Origin: Methanococcus voltae PS
Lineage (GTDB): Archaea > AGJL01 > Methanococci > Methanococcales > Methanococcaceae
Assembly: GCF_024807035.1 (NCBI RefSeq)
Contig: NZ_JANUCQ010000002.1
Location: 62,001 to 126,000, forward strand
Length of the DNA stretch: 64,000 nt
Reading direction: 5' to 3'
Both the position numbers and the translations under genes were made by a program. Under the pieces are notes generated by a model that did no database searches, was not told where the DNA came from, and saw nothing but the letters and a program-made list of their open reading frames with translations. This document shows, piece by piece, positions 15,528-23,631 of the stretch. The first letter of the stretch is position 1. The number at the start of each line of letters is the position of its first letter.

Positions 15528-15650
15528 CTATAATTTAGGTTTTTTTCTTCCGTCACCAGTTAATAATTTGTTTCTATATCCTTTCGCTGTTTTAGGCCCA
15601 TCTAATGGACTTTTAGGTTTTTTTATAGTAGGTCTTTTAGGTTCTTTCAT
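15528..15650 (-). CDS. 40-residue Lys/Pro-rich basic protein
   Basis: ATG at 15650 follows GAGGGGATAAA, identical to the leader of the basic protein at 15347. The sequence MKEPKRPTIKKPKSPLDGPK leads into a C-terminal TGDGRKKPK motif shared with that gene (also the preceding GPKT). The two are short paralogs with different N-terminal tails. A DNA-binding or virion protein is likely. Confidence 0.6.
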   Translation of the reverse strand: MKEPKRPTIKKPKSPLDGPKTAKGYRNKLLTGDGRKKPKL

Positions 15651-15839
15651 TTTATCCCCTCTTTTAATCCATAAATAATAAAAAAGTGTTGTAACATATA
15701 TTAATTAATTTCGAAATAATCCCAATAGAAAGAGTTTTATATAATAAGTTAGAATTAAAAATATAATGAGGATAGGAACCCAACAATTAGCAATAAAAAA
15801 TATTTAAAATTTAAATTAAGATTTATAAAAAAGATGAAA

Positions 15840-16256
15840 TTATTTTTTTACATTTATGTTTTTAGAGTTTGTAACAATTATACTTTCAGTTCCTACGTTA
15901 TTATATGAATTTGAAATAGAACTATTTTTATTATCTGATAAATCGTCATCATCAGCGTTTGAAACGGCTATTTTTATATCTTGATTATCATCCAATAGCT
16001 CGCCAATTTCATAAAGTTTAAGTGCAGTTTTACCTTTTTTAGTTAATTTAAAATATGAATAGGGCATACTATCGCCTTTTAATATTCTTCTTTTAGATAG
16101 TATGCCATCTTTAACCAATAATGAAAGTACTTTACTTAGATTACTTCCATCTACCCCCAATAATTCCTGAATTTGCCCCCAATACATTTCTTCATTATCA
16201 TTTATTAAATATAAAATTTCTTTGACACTTTTTTTAGTCAATATTTTTAATAACAA
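15840..16256 (-). CDS. Winged-helix transcriptional regulator
   Basis: Translation starts at TTG 16256 behind GAGGGATTGAT. Residues 8-75 form a MarR/ArsR-like winged helix: MYWGQIQELLGVDGSNLSKV is the helix-turn-helix and GILSKRRILKGDSMPYSYFK the wing. The C-terminal 60 residues are Asp/Ser/Asn-rich and probably disordered. It is transcribed divergently from the early gene operon at 16466, with paired dyads in the spacer. It is therefore a good candidate for the regulator of that operon and of itself. Confidence 0.75.
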   Translation of the reverse strand: MLLKILTKKSVKEILYLINDNEEMYWGQIQELLGVDGSNLSKVLSLLVKDGILSKRRILKGDSMPYSYFKLTKKGKTALKLYEIGELLDDNQDIKIAVSNADDDDLSDNKNSSISNSYNNVGTESIIVTNSKNINVKK

Positions 16257-16346
16257 ATCAATCCCTCAAATAATCCTTAATACTATATTTTTCGTACTAA
16301 TAATATTTAACAAATTATTGTTATTTTAATCAATTCATTTGATTAT

Positions 16347-16437
16347 TTAACAATTAATGGTATTTTTTAGAAAGTTATATATAGGACGTATAATTAAACA
16401 TATAATTAGTGGTAAAATATAACCATTAATTTGTTAA
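16347..16437. promoter_or_regulatory. Divergent promoter with paired operator-like inverted repeat
   Basis: TTAACAATTAATGGTAT (16347-16363) and ATAACCATTAATTTGTTAA (16419-16437) are reverse complements apart from small differences. Between them lies AGTTATATATAGG (16373-16385), an archaeal TATA-box-like element placed for rightward transcription toward 16466. Two distant half-sites flanking a promoter suit a looping or cooperative repressor, probably the winged-helix protein encoded at 15840-16256. Confidence 0.5.
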
Positions 16438-16465
16438 AAATAACAAATATATAAAAGGTGAAAAA

Positions 16466-16657
16466 ATGGCAAGTACATCAAAAATTGATGCTAACGTTTA
16501 CTGGGGAGTAATTGCTCAACACGGTAATTCTGCAAGATTTTCAATGCCAAAATCTGAAATTGATAAAGAAGCGATTTTAATCGTATTACCTGATAATCAA
16601 TACCTTAAAGATAGAATTATCGAGTCTTTAGTTGAAAAAGAACCCGAAGAGGCTTAA
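16466..16657 (+). CDS. DUF2080-like small protein
   Basis: ATG 16466 follows AGGTGAAAAA. The 63 residues contain HGNSARFSMPKSEIDKEAIL, which resembles the GNSA..-PKEWIGK pattern of DUF2080 proteins, short archaeal AbrB-like DNA-binding proteins often found in mobile elements. It is the first gene of a seven-gene operon of small proteins. The next gene is a distant relative. DNA binding is inferred from resemblance only. Confidence 0.6.
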   Translation: MASTSKIDANVYWGVIAQHGNSARFSMPKSEIDKEAILIVLPDNQYLKDRIIESLVEKEPEEA

Positions 16658-16658
16658 A

Positions 16659-16832
16659 ATGGTAATAATAACAAAAGAGAGACTTATAAAACCAAGGGGC
16701 AACGGGGCAGAAATTGCAGTATCTCGTAAGCATTTGGGTAAATTAGGTATCGGAATCATATTAGAAGATGAAAACGAACTTAAAAAGTTAAAAAATGACT
16801 TAATAAACTTAGGTTATGAATTGGAGGTTTAA
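16659..16832 (+). CDS. DUF2080-like small protein, second copy
   Basis: ATG 16659 is preferred to 16632 since GAGGCTT then sits at normal spacing and overlap with the previous gene disappears. The 57 residues include RGNGAEIAVSRKHLGKLGIG, the same pattern as in the preceding protein, followed by an acidic helix. Two adjacent AbrB-like proteins may form a heteromer. Function unknown. Confidence 0.58.
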   Translation: MVIITKERLIKPRGNGAEIAVSRKHLGKLGIGIILEDENELKKLKNDLINLGYELEV

Positions 16833-16833
16833 A

Positions 16834-17298
16834 ATGATAAAACGATATAAAGTAATAGAAGGTTCGGAATCTCAAAAATTGCTAACTGAGTATATAGCTA
16901 AAAAGTTACAAATTAGGCAAGAAGTTGAAGATTTTATACGGAAATATTTGCCCAATATTGATTTAAAAAATGTCGATATGATGGTAAATGATTTTACGAA
17001 TACTTTTTCAGTATATGCATTATATATCAATCCTCACGGTGCAAAACCAGACGGTTGGGCAAGATATGAAAATACTTACTGCATAAGACCTTCAAAATTC
17101 AACACTAAAATGTATGACGAATGGTGCAAAATACCGAGAATTACTCAGAAAGATATTAATGAATTAACCGAAAAATTAGGAATTCATTTAGAGATGACCA
17201 GTAACTTTGGTTATAAATCTAACTCAAAAAATGAAGTCGTTGAGATTATTGTATCAACAAACGATGTAAATAATAGCGATTTTATTTTAGAGGCTTAA
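16834..17298 (+). CDS. Uncharacterised early-operon protein, 154 residues
   Basis: ATG 16834 follows GGAGGTTT and lies 1 base after the preceding stop. A charged N-terminal helix leads to YALYINPHGAKPDGWARYEN and a CKIPRITQKDI segment. The protein at 18140-18574 shares this plan (KLEKGS or VIEGSE start, Trp/Tyr-rich middle, EIPSIS or RIPRIT segment before a helix) and looks like a distant paralog. No membrane segment, no catalytic motif recognised. Confidence 0.6.
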   Translation: MIKRYKVIEGSESQKLLTEYIAKKLQIRQEVEDFIRKYLPNIDLKNVDMMVNDFTNTFSVYALYINPHGAKPDGWARYENTYCIRPSKFNTKMYDEWCKIPRITQKDINELTEKLGIHLEMTSNFGYKSNSKNEVVEIIVSTNDVNNSDFILEA

Positions 17299-17299
17299 T

Positions 17300-17509
17300 A
17301 TGATTTACACAACTAAATTACCTGATGGAACTTATCGAATTGAAGGATTTATGTTTGATTGTGGAATCGTTGCAGATGTTGAAGCTACAATTGAAGATGA
17401 AGAAATTACCAAAATGGACGTTTTAGACATTATTGGTTGGGACGAGTGGGACGAACCAAGAAATATAAGAGCTATTGATTTAGAAGGGTATGACCTTCTT
17501 GAATTATAA
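17300..17509 (+). CDS. Small acidic protein, 69 residues
   Basis: ATG 17300 is 1 base after the previous stop, with TTAGAGGC as binding site, so translation is coupled. The sequence begins as beta strands (YTTKLPDGTYRIEGFMFD) and ends with an acidic Trp-containing stretch (IIGWDEWDEPRN). Strong negative charge would suit a DNA-mimic or an inhibitor, but no family is recognised. Confidence 0.55.
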   Translation: MIYTTKLPDGTYRIEGFMFDCGIVADVEATIEDEEITKMDVLDIIGWDEWDEPRNIRAIDLEGYDLLEL

Positions 17510-17522
17510 AAAGGGTGGGAAA

Positions 17523-17765
17523 ATGATTATAGATACTGAAATAGAGTATACAGAATCGGAACAGGATTTTATAGATTATTTAGATTTAGAAGATGATGAA
17601 GATTACAAAGAATTTCAAGAAAGCGTTAAAGAAACGATAAAAAGGGAAATATTTACCCAATATTCAAAAGAAGAACTTAAAATATTTGATATTATTGTTT
17701 CAAAACGTGATATACTCATTAAAGCAGATAAAAAGTTACAATTAGCTAATAGAGTAACGAAATAA
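17523..17765 (+). CDS. Small acidic protein, 80 residues
   Basis: ATG 17523 follows GGGTGGGAAA; an in-frame codon upstream at 17490 lacks a binding site and overlaps the previous gene. The N-terminal half is very acidic (YLDLEDDEDYKEFQE) and helical; the C-terminal half is more basic. No family recognised. Confidence 0.55.
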   Translation: MIIDTEIEYTESEQDFIDYLDLEDDEDYKEFQESVKETIKREIFTQYSKEELKIFDIIVSKRDILIKADKKLQLANRVTK

Positions 17766-17780
17766 TCGAGGGAATATAAT

Positions 17781-18119
17781 ATGGACGAAAACGGGATGTA
17801 TTATAAGATTATCTATGCAATAATAATCATAATAATAGGAGGAGCTTTTGGAGCAGCTATTATAAAAGTTGGAGGATGCTTATTAGAGATGTCAACTGAG
17901 ATGTCAAATCCTGAAGTAAGAGAAAATATATCTAAAAATTTAGAAGCACAACAATTAGAATATGAAAAGCAATATGATTTCGAAGATTATTATGAAAAAT
18001 CACAATATCGGACAAGAGACGGTTGTCAATACTACGTTTTACATTATAAACCCACTAATCAATCATATGTCGTGATAAATGGGATGAGAAGCTTAGCAAT
18101 GGCAGAGATAAATAATTGA
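17781..18119 (+). CDS. Single-pass membrane protein, 112 residues
   Basis: ATG 17781 follows GAGGGAATATA. A hydrophobic helix at about 8-32 (IIYAIIIIIIGGAFGAAIIK) is followed by a charged helix and a Tyr-rich C-terminal domain (YYEKSQYRTRDGCQYYVLHY). The topology with a short N-terminus suggests anchoring of the C-terminal domain at the membrane. No family recognised. Confidence 0.55.
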   Translation: MDENGMYYKIIYAIIIIIIGGAFGAAIIKVGGCLLEMSTEMSNPEVRENISKNLEAQQLEYEKQYDFEDYYEKSQYRTRDGCQYYVLHYKPTNQSYVVINGMRSLAMAEINN

Positions 18120-18139
18120 ATTATAAAAAGGTGAGAAAA

Positions 18140-18574
18140 ATGAGTAATTGGTTTAAATTAGAAAAAGGTAGTACACAATACGCTACAGCAAAGGAATATT
18201 TACAGATTAAAGGAAACATTGAAGAAAAAGCGTGTGAATATACTGAAAAATATATTGAAACTGATGGAGCTTGGTATTATAAAACTTGGGGATTAGCATT
18301 GTGGATTACTGGAGTTTGTGCTGAGGAAACACCTGCTAATCACATCCTTGTTGACGGTGAATATAGACCAGTAGAAGGTACAGATTGCTACAACGAATTT
18401 GAAGAAATACCATCTATATCTATAGAAAAAATGCATGAAATACAAGACGGTTTAAATATCTCTAAACATGTTGTTTATAAACCAGGATTTAAGCAAAAGG
18501 AAGATGAAATTTACATTAAAATAGACCCTCAGTATTTGGCATCAAAAGATGGATACGAGAATATAACTGAATAA
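18140..18574 (+). CDS. Uncharacterised early-operon protein, 144 residues
   Basis: ATG 18140 follows AGGTGAGAAAA. It is Trp/Tyr-rich in the middle (ETDGAWYYKTWGLALWI) and has an EEIPSISIEKMHEIQDGL segment like the protein at 16834. It closes the early operon, 62 bases before the integrase. No family recognised; the relation to 16834 is weak but positional and motif order agree. Confidence 0.6.
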   Translation: MSNWFKLEKGSTQYATAKEYLQIKGNIEEKACEYTEKYIETDGAWYYKTWGLALWITGVCAEETPANHILVDGEYRPVEGTDCYNEFEEIPSISIEKMHEIQDGLNISKHVVYKPGFKQKEDEIYIKIDPQYLASKDGYENITE

Positions 18575-18636
18575 TTAATTAAAATTTACAAAAATTAACA
18601 ATTTATTAATATATTTTTTTAATCTTGGGAGATAGT

Positions 18637-19590
18637 ATGAAAGAGGTAAAACGATTAATTGCATTCAATAGAAACGAACAGTATAATATCGAGGAATACG
18701 TGGAAAGATACAAATATGAACGTGAACTTGATGGAATTGCTAAAAGCACACTTCAAATCGATGTAACTAAACTAAAAGTATTCCTTAGGTATTGTAACTT
18801 AACATTAAAACGAAAACCTGAAAATCTAACAAAATTAGATTTTGGAAAGTTCTTTATGTATTTATCAAATGAACGAAAGATTGCTAAAAATACAGAAATA
18901 AGGTATTATAACCTTTTAGTGATGTTTTACAAAGTTATGAAGTTTGATAACTTTGAAGAATTTGAAACAGAGTGTAAAGAACGTAAACGGTTTAAAAAGT
19001 TCGATAAGAAGCATTACGATTATGTAACTACTCAAGATATGGACTTAATATTCCAAAAACTCTATAATAAAAATAATTACACCCAGGATAGGGATGCAGT
19101 TCTTCTAAGAACTTTATGGGATACTGGATGCAGAGTTTCAGAAATTCTCAATAGTAGACTGAAAGATTACGATAGTAAAAATGGAGTAATTGTAATAACT
19201 AAATCCAAGAACTACACCGAAAGAAGGGTAATATTAGCAAATGATACCAAAGAAGCTTTAAACTATATTATTACAAAGAATAGAAATAAAAATGATAATG
19301 ATTACTTATTTCAGAAGCTTAACGGTGAGCAAATAAATAGAAATGCAATATATCGAGTTTTTAACGCTTGTGTTAAAGAATTAAAAGCAGAAGGTAAACT
19401 TGCTAAAAATAGAAGAATTGTTTTACATTCCATAAGACATGGTTGTTGTGTAAATCTACTAACGAAAGGGGTTAATTTAGATGAAGTAAGTAGGTATATG
19501 GGTCATAATAGGGTAGAAACGACTATGATTTACGCACACAATCGAGAAAGGACAAATGAAAGCTTAAATAATATAAAAAATATTCTATAG
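18637..19590 (+). CDS. Tyrosine recombinase (integrase), XerC/D-like
   Basis: ATG 18637 follows GGGAGA; an upstream TTG at 18625 has no binding site. The 317 residues have an N-terminal SAM-like core-binding domain (about 15-105) and a catalytic domain with Arg in DTGCRVSEI, Lys in ITKSKN, HSIRH, MGHNRVETT and the nucleophile in MIYAH. It would catalyse recombination between the element and the 3' end of the tRNA-Ser gene at 23391. Because the gene is intact in the integrated state, it stays expressible for excision. It is followed after 7 bases by the replication gene. Confidence 0.93.
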   Translation: MKEVKRLIAFNRNEQYNIEEYVERYKYERELDGIAKSTLQIDVTKLKVFLRYCNLTLKRKPENLTKLDFGKFFMYLSNERKIAKNTEIRYYNLLVMFYKVMKFDNFEEFETECKERKRFKKFDKKHYDYVTTQDMDLIFQKLYNKNNYTQDRDAVLLRTLWDTGCRVSEILNSRLKDYDSKNGVIVITKSKNYTERRVILANDTKEALNYIITKNRNKNDNDYLFQKLNGEQINRNAIYRVFNACVKELKAEGKLAKNRRIVLHSIRHGCCVNLLTKGVNLDEVSRYMGHNRVETTMIYAHNRERTNESLNNIKNIL

Positions 19591-19597
19591 GGGTAAT

Positions 19598-22597
19598 ATG
19601 GGTAAAAAAGAAAGAAAAATAGAATTAAGCAGTACAGTTAATGTATTCTTCAGGTCTGTGTTTGATGTAGCATCTAAAAATATAGATGAAGATAAGTTTA
19701 TAGAACTTAGAGCGTTTAATAGCAATGGTAAACCAGTTCAAAAATATTTTAAATATCCTAATGAATTACCAAAGTTTTTAGCGGAAAGTGTTACACTTAA
19801 TAATTTAATGAGTGTATATTATGGTATTGGATTGAGAAAAGAACATAAAGGTACTAAGGACGCTACATTTGATAATATATCCATAATACCTATTGATATA
19901 GATGTTTTAAAGGATGTTTTAGGCTACGGAGACCCTTCAAAAGATGAAAAGTTTTTAGAAAAAGATATAACTAAAATAACAGATTTAGAAGCTCACAAGT
20001 TAGTTGAAGATTATTATAAAAATTTAAATTTACCCCTGAAGCCAACTTTCTCATTCTTTACAGGTCACGGAATACAATTATATTATTTATTAGATTATCC
20101 AATAGGAGAAAAAGGATTATTAGAGTTTAAAAAACTCATTGAATTTGACAATAAAAATAATAAAGTTGTAAATGGAGATTCTAACATTTATGATTTAGCA
20201 AGAGTTTTAAGAATCCCATTTAGCGATAATAAGAAATTTATCACTAAAAAAGGACGAGTTTTAGAAATAAACGATGTTAAATATGATTATAATGCTGTTA
20301 TTAATCAGTTTAAGAATTATGTAAATTATAAAGATAAGATTTTAAAGGAAGACTACGAAGAAAAGGATTTTAAATCTATCGAGGAAATAAACTGGGATTA
20401 TGTACCACCTTGTGTTAAAAAAGCTTTGGAGCTTAGAAAAAAAGGAGAAGCTAACCGAGATATACAATTATTTTTAAGAGCTTTCTTTATGAAGGTCTTC
20501 AATCAAGATGAAGGAGAAGACGTTTCAAAGACTTTAAGCATATTTAAAGAGTACTCAAATAACTTTAATGAAGAATTGACCTTAAGAAGCTTAGAAGAGT
20601 GGTTCAATAGTAGACGAGCTCCAACAAATTGTATGAATTGTCCAATACAAGAATGTAGTTCTTGCTGGTTAGCAAATAAGAAAAAAGGTAATCCTCTTAA
20701 AGCATATTATATTAAAAAAATAAATACTGAAGAAAAGAGCGTCGATGAATTAGAAGCTTTAATGTTGGGAAACGTTGGTAAGTTAGAAATGGAATGCTTC
20801 AGAGGAATTTACAATATTAACAAAGAAACTGAGAGAAGAACCAATAGTGATGGTGAAGAAATAGTAAGAACAAGGTCATTAGCTTACTTTACAACACCGA
20901 AGTTAGTAAATAAACAATTCTTTGATTTACATGATGTACTGAAGGGAAAAGAGTTGGAAATAAATAAGGAATTTATAGACATTTTTGACGATTACGCATT
21001 TTATGATTTTGTTGAAGTTGCAAAAAGTGGAAATGGTGGACATCAAAAATATCTTTATGAGTACGATTTAATATATAAGTGGATTCTTAAAAAGTTTGAA
21101 GTTGACGAATGTAAGAAAGTAACTAAAGCATGGGGATATTATAATAAAGATACAATAATACTGCCACCAGAATGGGAACTACCAAGAGATACACCACAAG
21201 TATATTATAAAAAAGACTTCAAAGAGTTATTTAAAATTAAATACACAGATGATGACGTTAAAGACATAATAAAACATTTGAAATGTTATCTACAAGATGA
21301 TGTTTCAAAATGGATTTTAGAATACACTATGGCTTCAGTATTTAGATATTATTTCATATCCAACAAAAGGTTAGATATGTTCCCCAATCTAATTGTGACA
21401 GGTCTACACGCACAAGGTAAATCTGCAAGAGTTAGATTATTATTTAGTAAATTATTATTAAATTCAGAAAATCAATATGGGGAAACAGTTGTGCAAGGGT
21501 CACCGATAAGATTAGAAGGTGAACAGTGGATAAATGTACCAATGCTATACGACGAATTAAAAGAAATTCCTAAGAGATTGGAAGGAATACTGAAGAGAAT
21601 AGGGACGGGTGTATCAGACATTGGTCATCGATATAAAAGAGATGGGAGTTGGAACGGGACATCGATAATTAGACCAATTATGATAACGACAAATGACTTG
21701 TCAATAAAAGATATAGCATTGATATCAAGATGTATCATAATCGATATAGATAACATAAAAACAGTGAATACAGTTGATGAATATAGATATCTTGATGACA
21801 AAATACATATTTTAGGTAGATGGATTTATGATAATTTAGGAATGATTGGCGAGCAAATCGAGAATTTAGAATTTAGCGGAGATAGGGAAAAAGCTAAAGA
21901 AAATGTAATTAAAATAGGTAGGGCAATTTTAGGAGCAATATTTGCATACTTTGAAGAATCCTACGTACCAAGTTCAGACTATCCGGTTGAAGACTATTCA
22001 GCAGTTAACACCCCCGATAAAACTATTAGAAAATGTATTATAGAAAGTGTAAGAAGAACTGTAAGAATAACTTTAGAAGGAAGAACTTATGATATTTATG
22101 ATTTAATATATGAAGCAAATCCTGGAATTGAAGAAAGTTTATATAAAATGCTAAGGTCACATGGGTTAGATGTGAAAATTCAAGATGATATGGCTTATCT
22201 AATCGTGACAAAAGATGCTTATGATATTTTAGATATCGATAAATACAACGTTGCTGAAGTTGGTAAACTAAAAGCCTATTGGGAGTATAAAACTACTGCA
22301 ATAAGAGGACGGGGAAAAGTAAAAGCAATATGGATGCCCCTACAGAAAATAGAGAAGAAAAATGAATATACTGAAGATATTAAAATAAATTACAATGACA
22401 ATACTGCAGTAGTATATGAAACAATTTTAGAAAATGTAGATGAAAATGACAATGTGAAAATAGATATTATTATAGAAAAAGTAAAAGAATATATTCAGAT
22501 TGAAGATAATGAAGTATTACTTGCAATAAAGAACCTGAACTATAAAAGTTATATCTCACAACCAAGAGTTGGAGAAGTTCACGTGTGCATCAAATAA
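19598..22597 (+). CDS. Replication protein: archaeo-eukaryotic primase plus superfamily 3-like helicase
   Basis: ATG 19598 follows AGGGGTAAT. The first 220 residues show primase-polymerase motifs: IIPIDIDV (Asp100, Asp102 for metals), FFTGHGIQLYYLL at about 153-165 and DLARVLRIPFS at about 199-209. A Cys cluster (CMNCPIQECSSCW, about 345-357) may bind zinc or an Fe-S centre. The C-terminal half carries Walker A (GLHAQGKS, about 602-609), Walker B (MLYDELKE, about 648) and a sensor-like IMITTND. The last 150 residues look like a winged-helix end. Such fusions start replication of archaeal plasmids and viruses. The iteron cluster lies directly behind it. Confidence 0.88.
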   Translation: MGKKERKIELSSTVNVFFRSVFDVASKNIDEDKFIELRAFNSNGKPVQKYFKYPNELPKFLAESVTLNNLMSVYYGIGLRKEHKGTKDATFDNISIIPIDIDVLKDVLGYGDPSKDEKFLEKDITKITDLEAHKLVEDYYKNLNLPLKPTFSFFTGHGIQLYYLLDYPIGEKGLLEFKKLIEFDNKNNKVVNGDSNIYDLARVLRIPFSDNKKFITKKGRVLEINDVKYDYNAVINQFKNYVNYKDKILKEDYEEKDFKSIEEINWDYVPPCVKKALELRKKGEANRDIQLFLRAFFMKVFNQDEGEDVSKTLSIFKEYSNNFNEELTLRSLEEWFNSRRAPTNCMNCPIQECSSCWLANKKKGNPLKAYYIKKINTEEKSVDELEALMLGNVGKLEMECFRGIYNINKETERRTNSDGEEIVRTRSLAYFTTPKLVNKQFFDLHDVLKGKELEINKEFIDIFDDYAFYDFVEVAKSGNGGHQKYLYEYDLIYKWILKKFEVDECKKVTKAWGYYNKDTIILPPEWELPRDTPQVYYKKDFKELFKIKYTDDDVKDIIKHLKCYLQDDVSKWILEYTMASVFRYYFISNKRLDMFPNLIVTGLHAQGKSARVRLLFSKLLLNSENQYGETVVQGSPIRLEGEQWINVPMLYDELKEIPKRLEGILKRIGTGVSDIGHRYKRDGSWNGTSIIRPIMITTNDLSIKDIALISRCIIIDIDNIKTVNTVDEYRYLDDKIHILGRWIYDNLGMIGEQIENLEFSGDREKAKENVIKIGRAILGAIFAYFEESYVPSSDYPVEDYSAVNTPDKTIRKCIIESVRRTVRITLEGRTYDIYDLIYEANPGIEESLYKMLRSHGLDVKIQDDMAYLIVTKDAYDILDIDKYNVAEVGKLKAYWEYKTTAIRGRGKVKAIWMPLQKIEKKNEYTEDIKINYNDNTAVVYETILENVDENDNVKIDIIIEKVKEYIQIEDNEVLLAIKNLNYKSYISQPRVGEVHVCIK

Positions 22598-23390
22598 TTA
22601 TTTATTTTTTTTAAAAAAATAATATATCCATACATCTGAATGTGTTCGATATAATAGAGTACTTTTAGAGAATATACTGAAGTTCCAAGTTACCTCAAGT
22701 TACCATAAAATAGCTAAAAAAATATTTTTTTCAAAAAGTCAAAAATTCCAGGTTACCAGGTTACCATTTATACTATATTATTATATTATTAATATATTAA
22801 TTATATCTCTATTATATGTCCTTATTTTGGTAACCTGAAAGGTAACCTGAAAGGTAACTTACCAAGTTACCTTTTTACTTTTCGTCATACTAATCGTTAA
22901 TTATTAACATTTATTATTATTTCTGTTAATAATATTATTATAGGAGTATGCAAGAAAAGTGGTAACTTCGCCAAGTTACCTTTCAGGTTACCATTTTATT
23001 TTTTATTTTACGCTTATTTTTATGATTACTCTTCTATATGCCTTCCTTTTTGAGTATTACTTTTTTGGTAACTTGGTAACCTGAGATTTTATACACACAA
23101 ACATTTTGCAGATGCAAAAATTACACTTTTGAAGTAAATTCTCCAGCCAATATTACAATATATTATTTTTTCTTTTAAGACATAAAAGTGAGAACTTCGT
23201 CTTAATCCCGTTGCACTGTCGTGAACTTTTCCGAAAACGAAAATTATAAAATGCCTTTTAAATCCAATAATAACCTTAATAAATGCTTGATTCTTATAAG
23301 AAAAACGGAATAGTTGCAAAAATTATCCCGTTAATTTCTTAAAAATCGTAAAAATTTAAACTTCAAAAAATCCTTTAAAACAGAATATAC
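22598..23390. other. Long noncoding stretch between replication gene and tRNA
   Basis: No gene is supported here. The left and middle hold the iteron cluster; bases 23090-23390 hold no repeats or good start signals, and the open frames there are short and lack binding sites. The right end is the tRNA 3' end, the expected attachment site. Confidence 0.6.
22686..23082. repeat. Iteron cluster, probable replication origin
   Basis: The 8-base motif GGTAACYT or its complement occurs 13 times: 22686, 22696, 22750, 22758, 22829, 22841, 22853, 22864, 22961, 22973, 22985, 23067 and 23075. Copies come as direct pairs spaced 8, 10 or 12 bases apart and as inverted pairs around centres near 22862 and 22971. 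A very AT-rich stretch (22770-22820) lies between the groups. Iterons next to a Rep gene are a standard plasmid or virus origin design. The unit is absent elsewhere in the part of the element I scanned. Confidence 0.75.
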
Positions 23391-23474
23391 GCGGAGACCG
23401 CGATTTGAACGCGGGTTGAGCAGAGCTCAACGGGATTAGCAGTCCCGCGCCGTACCAGGCTGGGCCATCTCCGC
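23391..23474 (-). tRNA. tRNA-Ser (anticodon GCU), integration site of the left element
   Basis: The minus strand folds into a full class II tRNA. The acceptor stem is GCGGAGA with TCTCCGC, and the D arm contains GGCCCAGCCTGGTACGGC. The anticodon arm is CGGGA-CTGCTAA-TCCCG with anticodon GCT. A long variable arm TTGAGCTCTGCTCAA and a T arm CCGCG-TTCAAAT-CGCGG complete it. The 3' CCA is not encoded. The 3' end faces the element, which restores the gene after integration. It is also much richer in GC than its surroundings, as usual for RNA genes in AT-rich archaea. Confidence 0.97.
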
Positions 23475-23530
23475 ACAGTATAATTAATAGTTGACTCCAA
23501 TTAGTCACAAATATAGGATGGTGATTCTAC

Positions 23531-23544
23531 TATATAAACATTTC
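23531..23544 (-). promoter_or_regulatory. Archaeal box A (TATA) of the tRNA-Ser gene
   Basis: Read on the minus strand the bases are GAAATGTTTATATA, a near-perfect BRE plus TATA-box for methanogens. It lies 57 bases before the mature tRNA 5' end, leaving about 30 bases of leader for RNase P to remove. Confidence 0.6.
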
Positions 23545-23631
23545 GGTTAAATTTATAAATTTAGATTTTTAAAGATTCAATACACGATAGAATAAAAATT
23601 TAAAAGAAAAAGTTAAATTTAAAATTATTTA

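Larger units (their letters stand above)
1..23474. mobile_element. Integrated virus- or plasmid-like element, left end outside window
   Basis: The stretch carries a tyrosine integrase, a primase-helicase replication protein, an iteron cluster, a serine recombinase, an exported PKD protein, a prepilin peptidase and many small membrane proteins, and no housekeeping genes. Its right boundary is a tRNA-Ser gene whose 3' end points into the element, which is the usual archaeal integration target. The integrase gene is intact and 3.8 kb from the tRNA, so integration does not split it as in fuselloviruses. The second attachment site must lie left of base 1. At least 23.4 kb are present. Similarity in layout to spindle-shaped-virus elements (A3-VLP of Methanococcus voltae) is inference. 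Confidence 0.85.

Noticed and set aside
22686-23082. Iteron cluster considered as a CRISPR array
   Set aside because: The repeated unit is only 8 bases, occurs in both orientations and at irregular spacing; no 24-37 base repeat or cas gene is present anywhere in the window.
23089-23319. Leftward 76-codon frame between the iterons and the tRNA
   Set aside because: No ribosome binding site, no homolog-like features, and it lies in the expected noncoding attachment region.
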